A stretch of DNA of 64,000 bases from Scytonema sp035967975 (GTDB lineage: Bacteria > Cyanobacteriota > Cyanobacteriia > Cyanobacteriales > Nostocaceae), in assembly GCA_035967975.1 (NCBI GenBank), contig JAWQFQ010000005.1:49927-113926 (forward strand), in the 5' to 3' direction. The position numbers were made by a program, and so were the translations under genes. How positions within the stretch are numbered: position 1 is the stretch's first letter; each line of letters begins with the position of its first letter. Positions 63,691 to 64,000 of this stretch are shown here, piece by piece. The notes under the pieces were generated by a model that was not told where the DNA came from, did no database searches, and saw only the letters and a list, made by a program, of their open reading frames with translations.

Positions 63691-63706
63691 AGGATGTTTG
63701 AAAAGT
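63691..63706. repeat. Isolated terminal repeat AGGATGTTTGAAAAGT
   Basis: Exact match to one end of the 163-bp element at 41412-41574. Its inverted partner is not within the window, so a longer element may begin here. Confidence 0.6.
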
Positions 63707-63984
63707 CAGGTCTGATAACTGCACGTACTTGCTTTTTAGTAGACATGGATTCTCCTTTATATAAGCTGTTTACTGCCTAGTGGCAGTAGAGAGCCTAAAG
63801 GCTTGCCCCGTTACATTCCATGTGTCCCCTTTGCTCTTGGTTAAGTGGTCGGTCGGCTATTGATTTTTCAAGGTTCAGACAAAAATTCTGTTTGCACGCA
63901 GATATAGCGCGGTCATGCAATTATGTCGCGTGATTAAGAATCTTTGGCGTTGCATAATAGAGGGAGGATTTGAGGTGTTCTACT

Positions 63985-64000
63985 ATGCAATGTCCATACT
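63985..64000 (+). CDS. Possible start of an IS1-type transposase (cut by window edge)
   Basis: ATG followed by Gln-Cys-Pro-Tyr, as in the N-terminal zinc finger of many cyanobacterial IS1 transposases. Only five codons are visible, so this is a hint only. Confidence 0.25.

Larger units (their letters stand above)
63676..64000. other. Right-edge intergenic region with transposon-like ends
   Basis: Holds one MITE-type terminal sequence (63691-63706) and a possible start of a transposase reading frame at 63985. Otherwise no gene is visible. Confidence 0.5.

Overview
The window looks like a filamentous, probably heterocyst-forming cyanobacterium. Evidence seen: many HIP1 octamers (GCGATCGC) inside and between genes, heptanucleotide tandem repeats (61083-61162, 62203-62251), GC-rich hairpin repeats of the kind scattered through Nostocales genomes, a Mo-dependent nitrogenase C-terminal-type small protein, and an abundance of caspase, CHAT, WD40, TPR, histidine kinase and STAND proteins. 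A run of exactly 100 N (55703-55802) shows this is a draft scaffold.

Region 1 (1-31 kb) is an island of cell-death or conflict-type proteins. After a partial membrane gene and a small unknown gene come two minus-strand STAND/WD40 units. In one, a CHAT protease gene overlaps by 4 bp a STAND-WD40 gene. In the other, a caspase, a STAND NTPase and WD40 repeats are one 1571-residue protein. Their WD40 halves are near-identical DNA over about 2.1 kb with no gaps (constant offset 5822), while the NTPases and proteases differ: one sensor seems wired to two effectors. A divergent pair follows, a caspase gene and a TPR-CHAT gene. Next is a minus-strand cluster of three related small GTPases and two paralogous partner proteins with different C-termini, then a caspase/CHAT chimera whose fusion point lies on a HIP1 site. 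The plus strand then carries an Hsp70-like, coiled-coil and radical-SAM operon, and a decayed CHAT gene remnant.

Region 2 (31-41 kb) holds membrane and signalling functions: a two-TM ion channel; a minus-strand operon of histidine kinase, ABC ATPase, two ABC-2 permeases and a LuxR-type response regulator; and a plus-strand MacAB-type efflux operon (adaptor, FtsX-like permease, ATPase).

Region 3 (41-54 kb) is a mixed accessory stretch: a MITE-like element with a 5-bp target duplication inside a broken reading frame, the nitrogenase C-terminal-type protein, a solo TnpB-like nuclease without zinc-ribbon cysteines, a cNMP-domain histidine kinase, a 50-aa gene too short for usual calling, DUF72, DUF4058-like and DUF3574 proteins, an HTH-dynamin fusion divergent from a membrane coiled-coil protein, a lectin remnant and a lipase.

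Region 4 (54-64 kb) is more housekeeping-like: RsgA, an FAD oxidoreductase, a methyltransferase, a YdcF-family protein, a carboxy-terminal processing protease, a glycosyltransferase and a second histidine kinase, separated by repeats. The right edge may enter an insertion sequence. I saw no tRNA, rRNA or CRISPR array.
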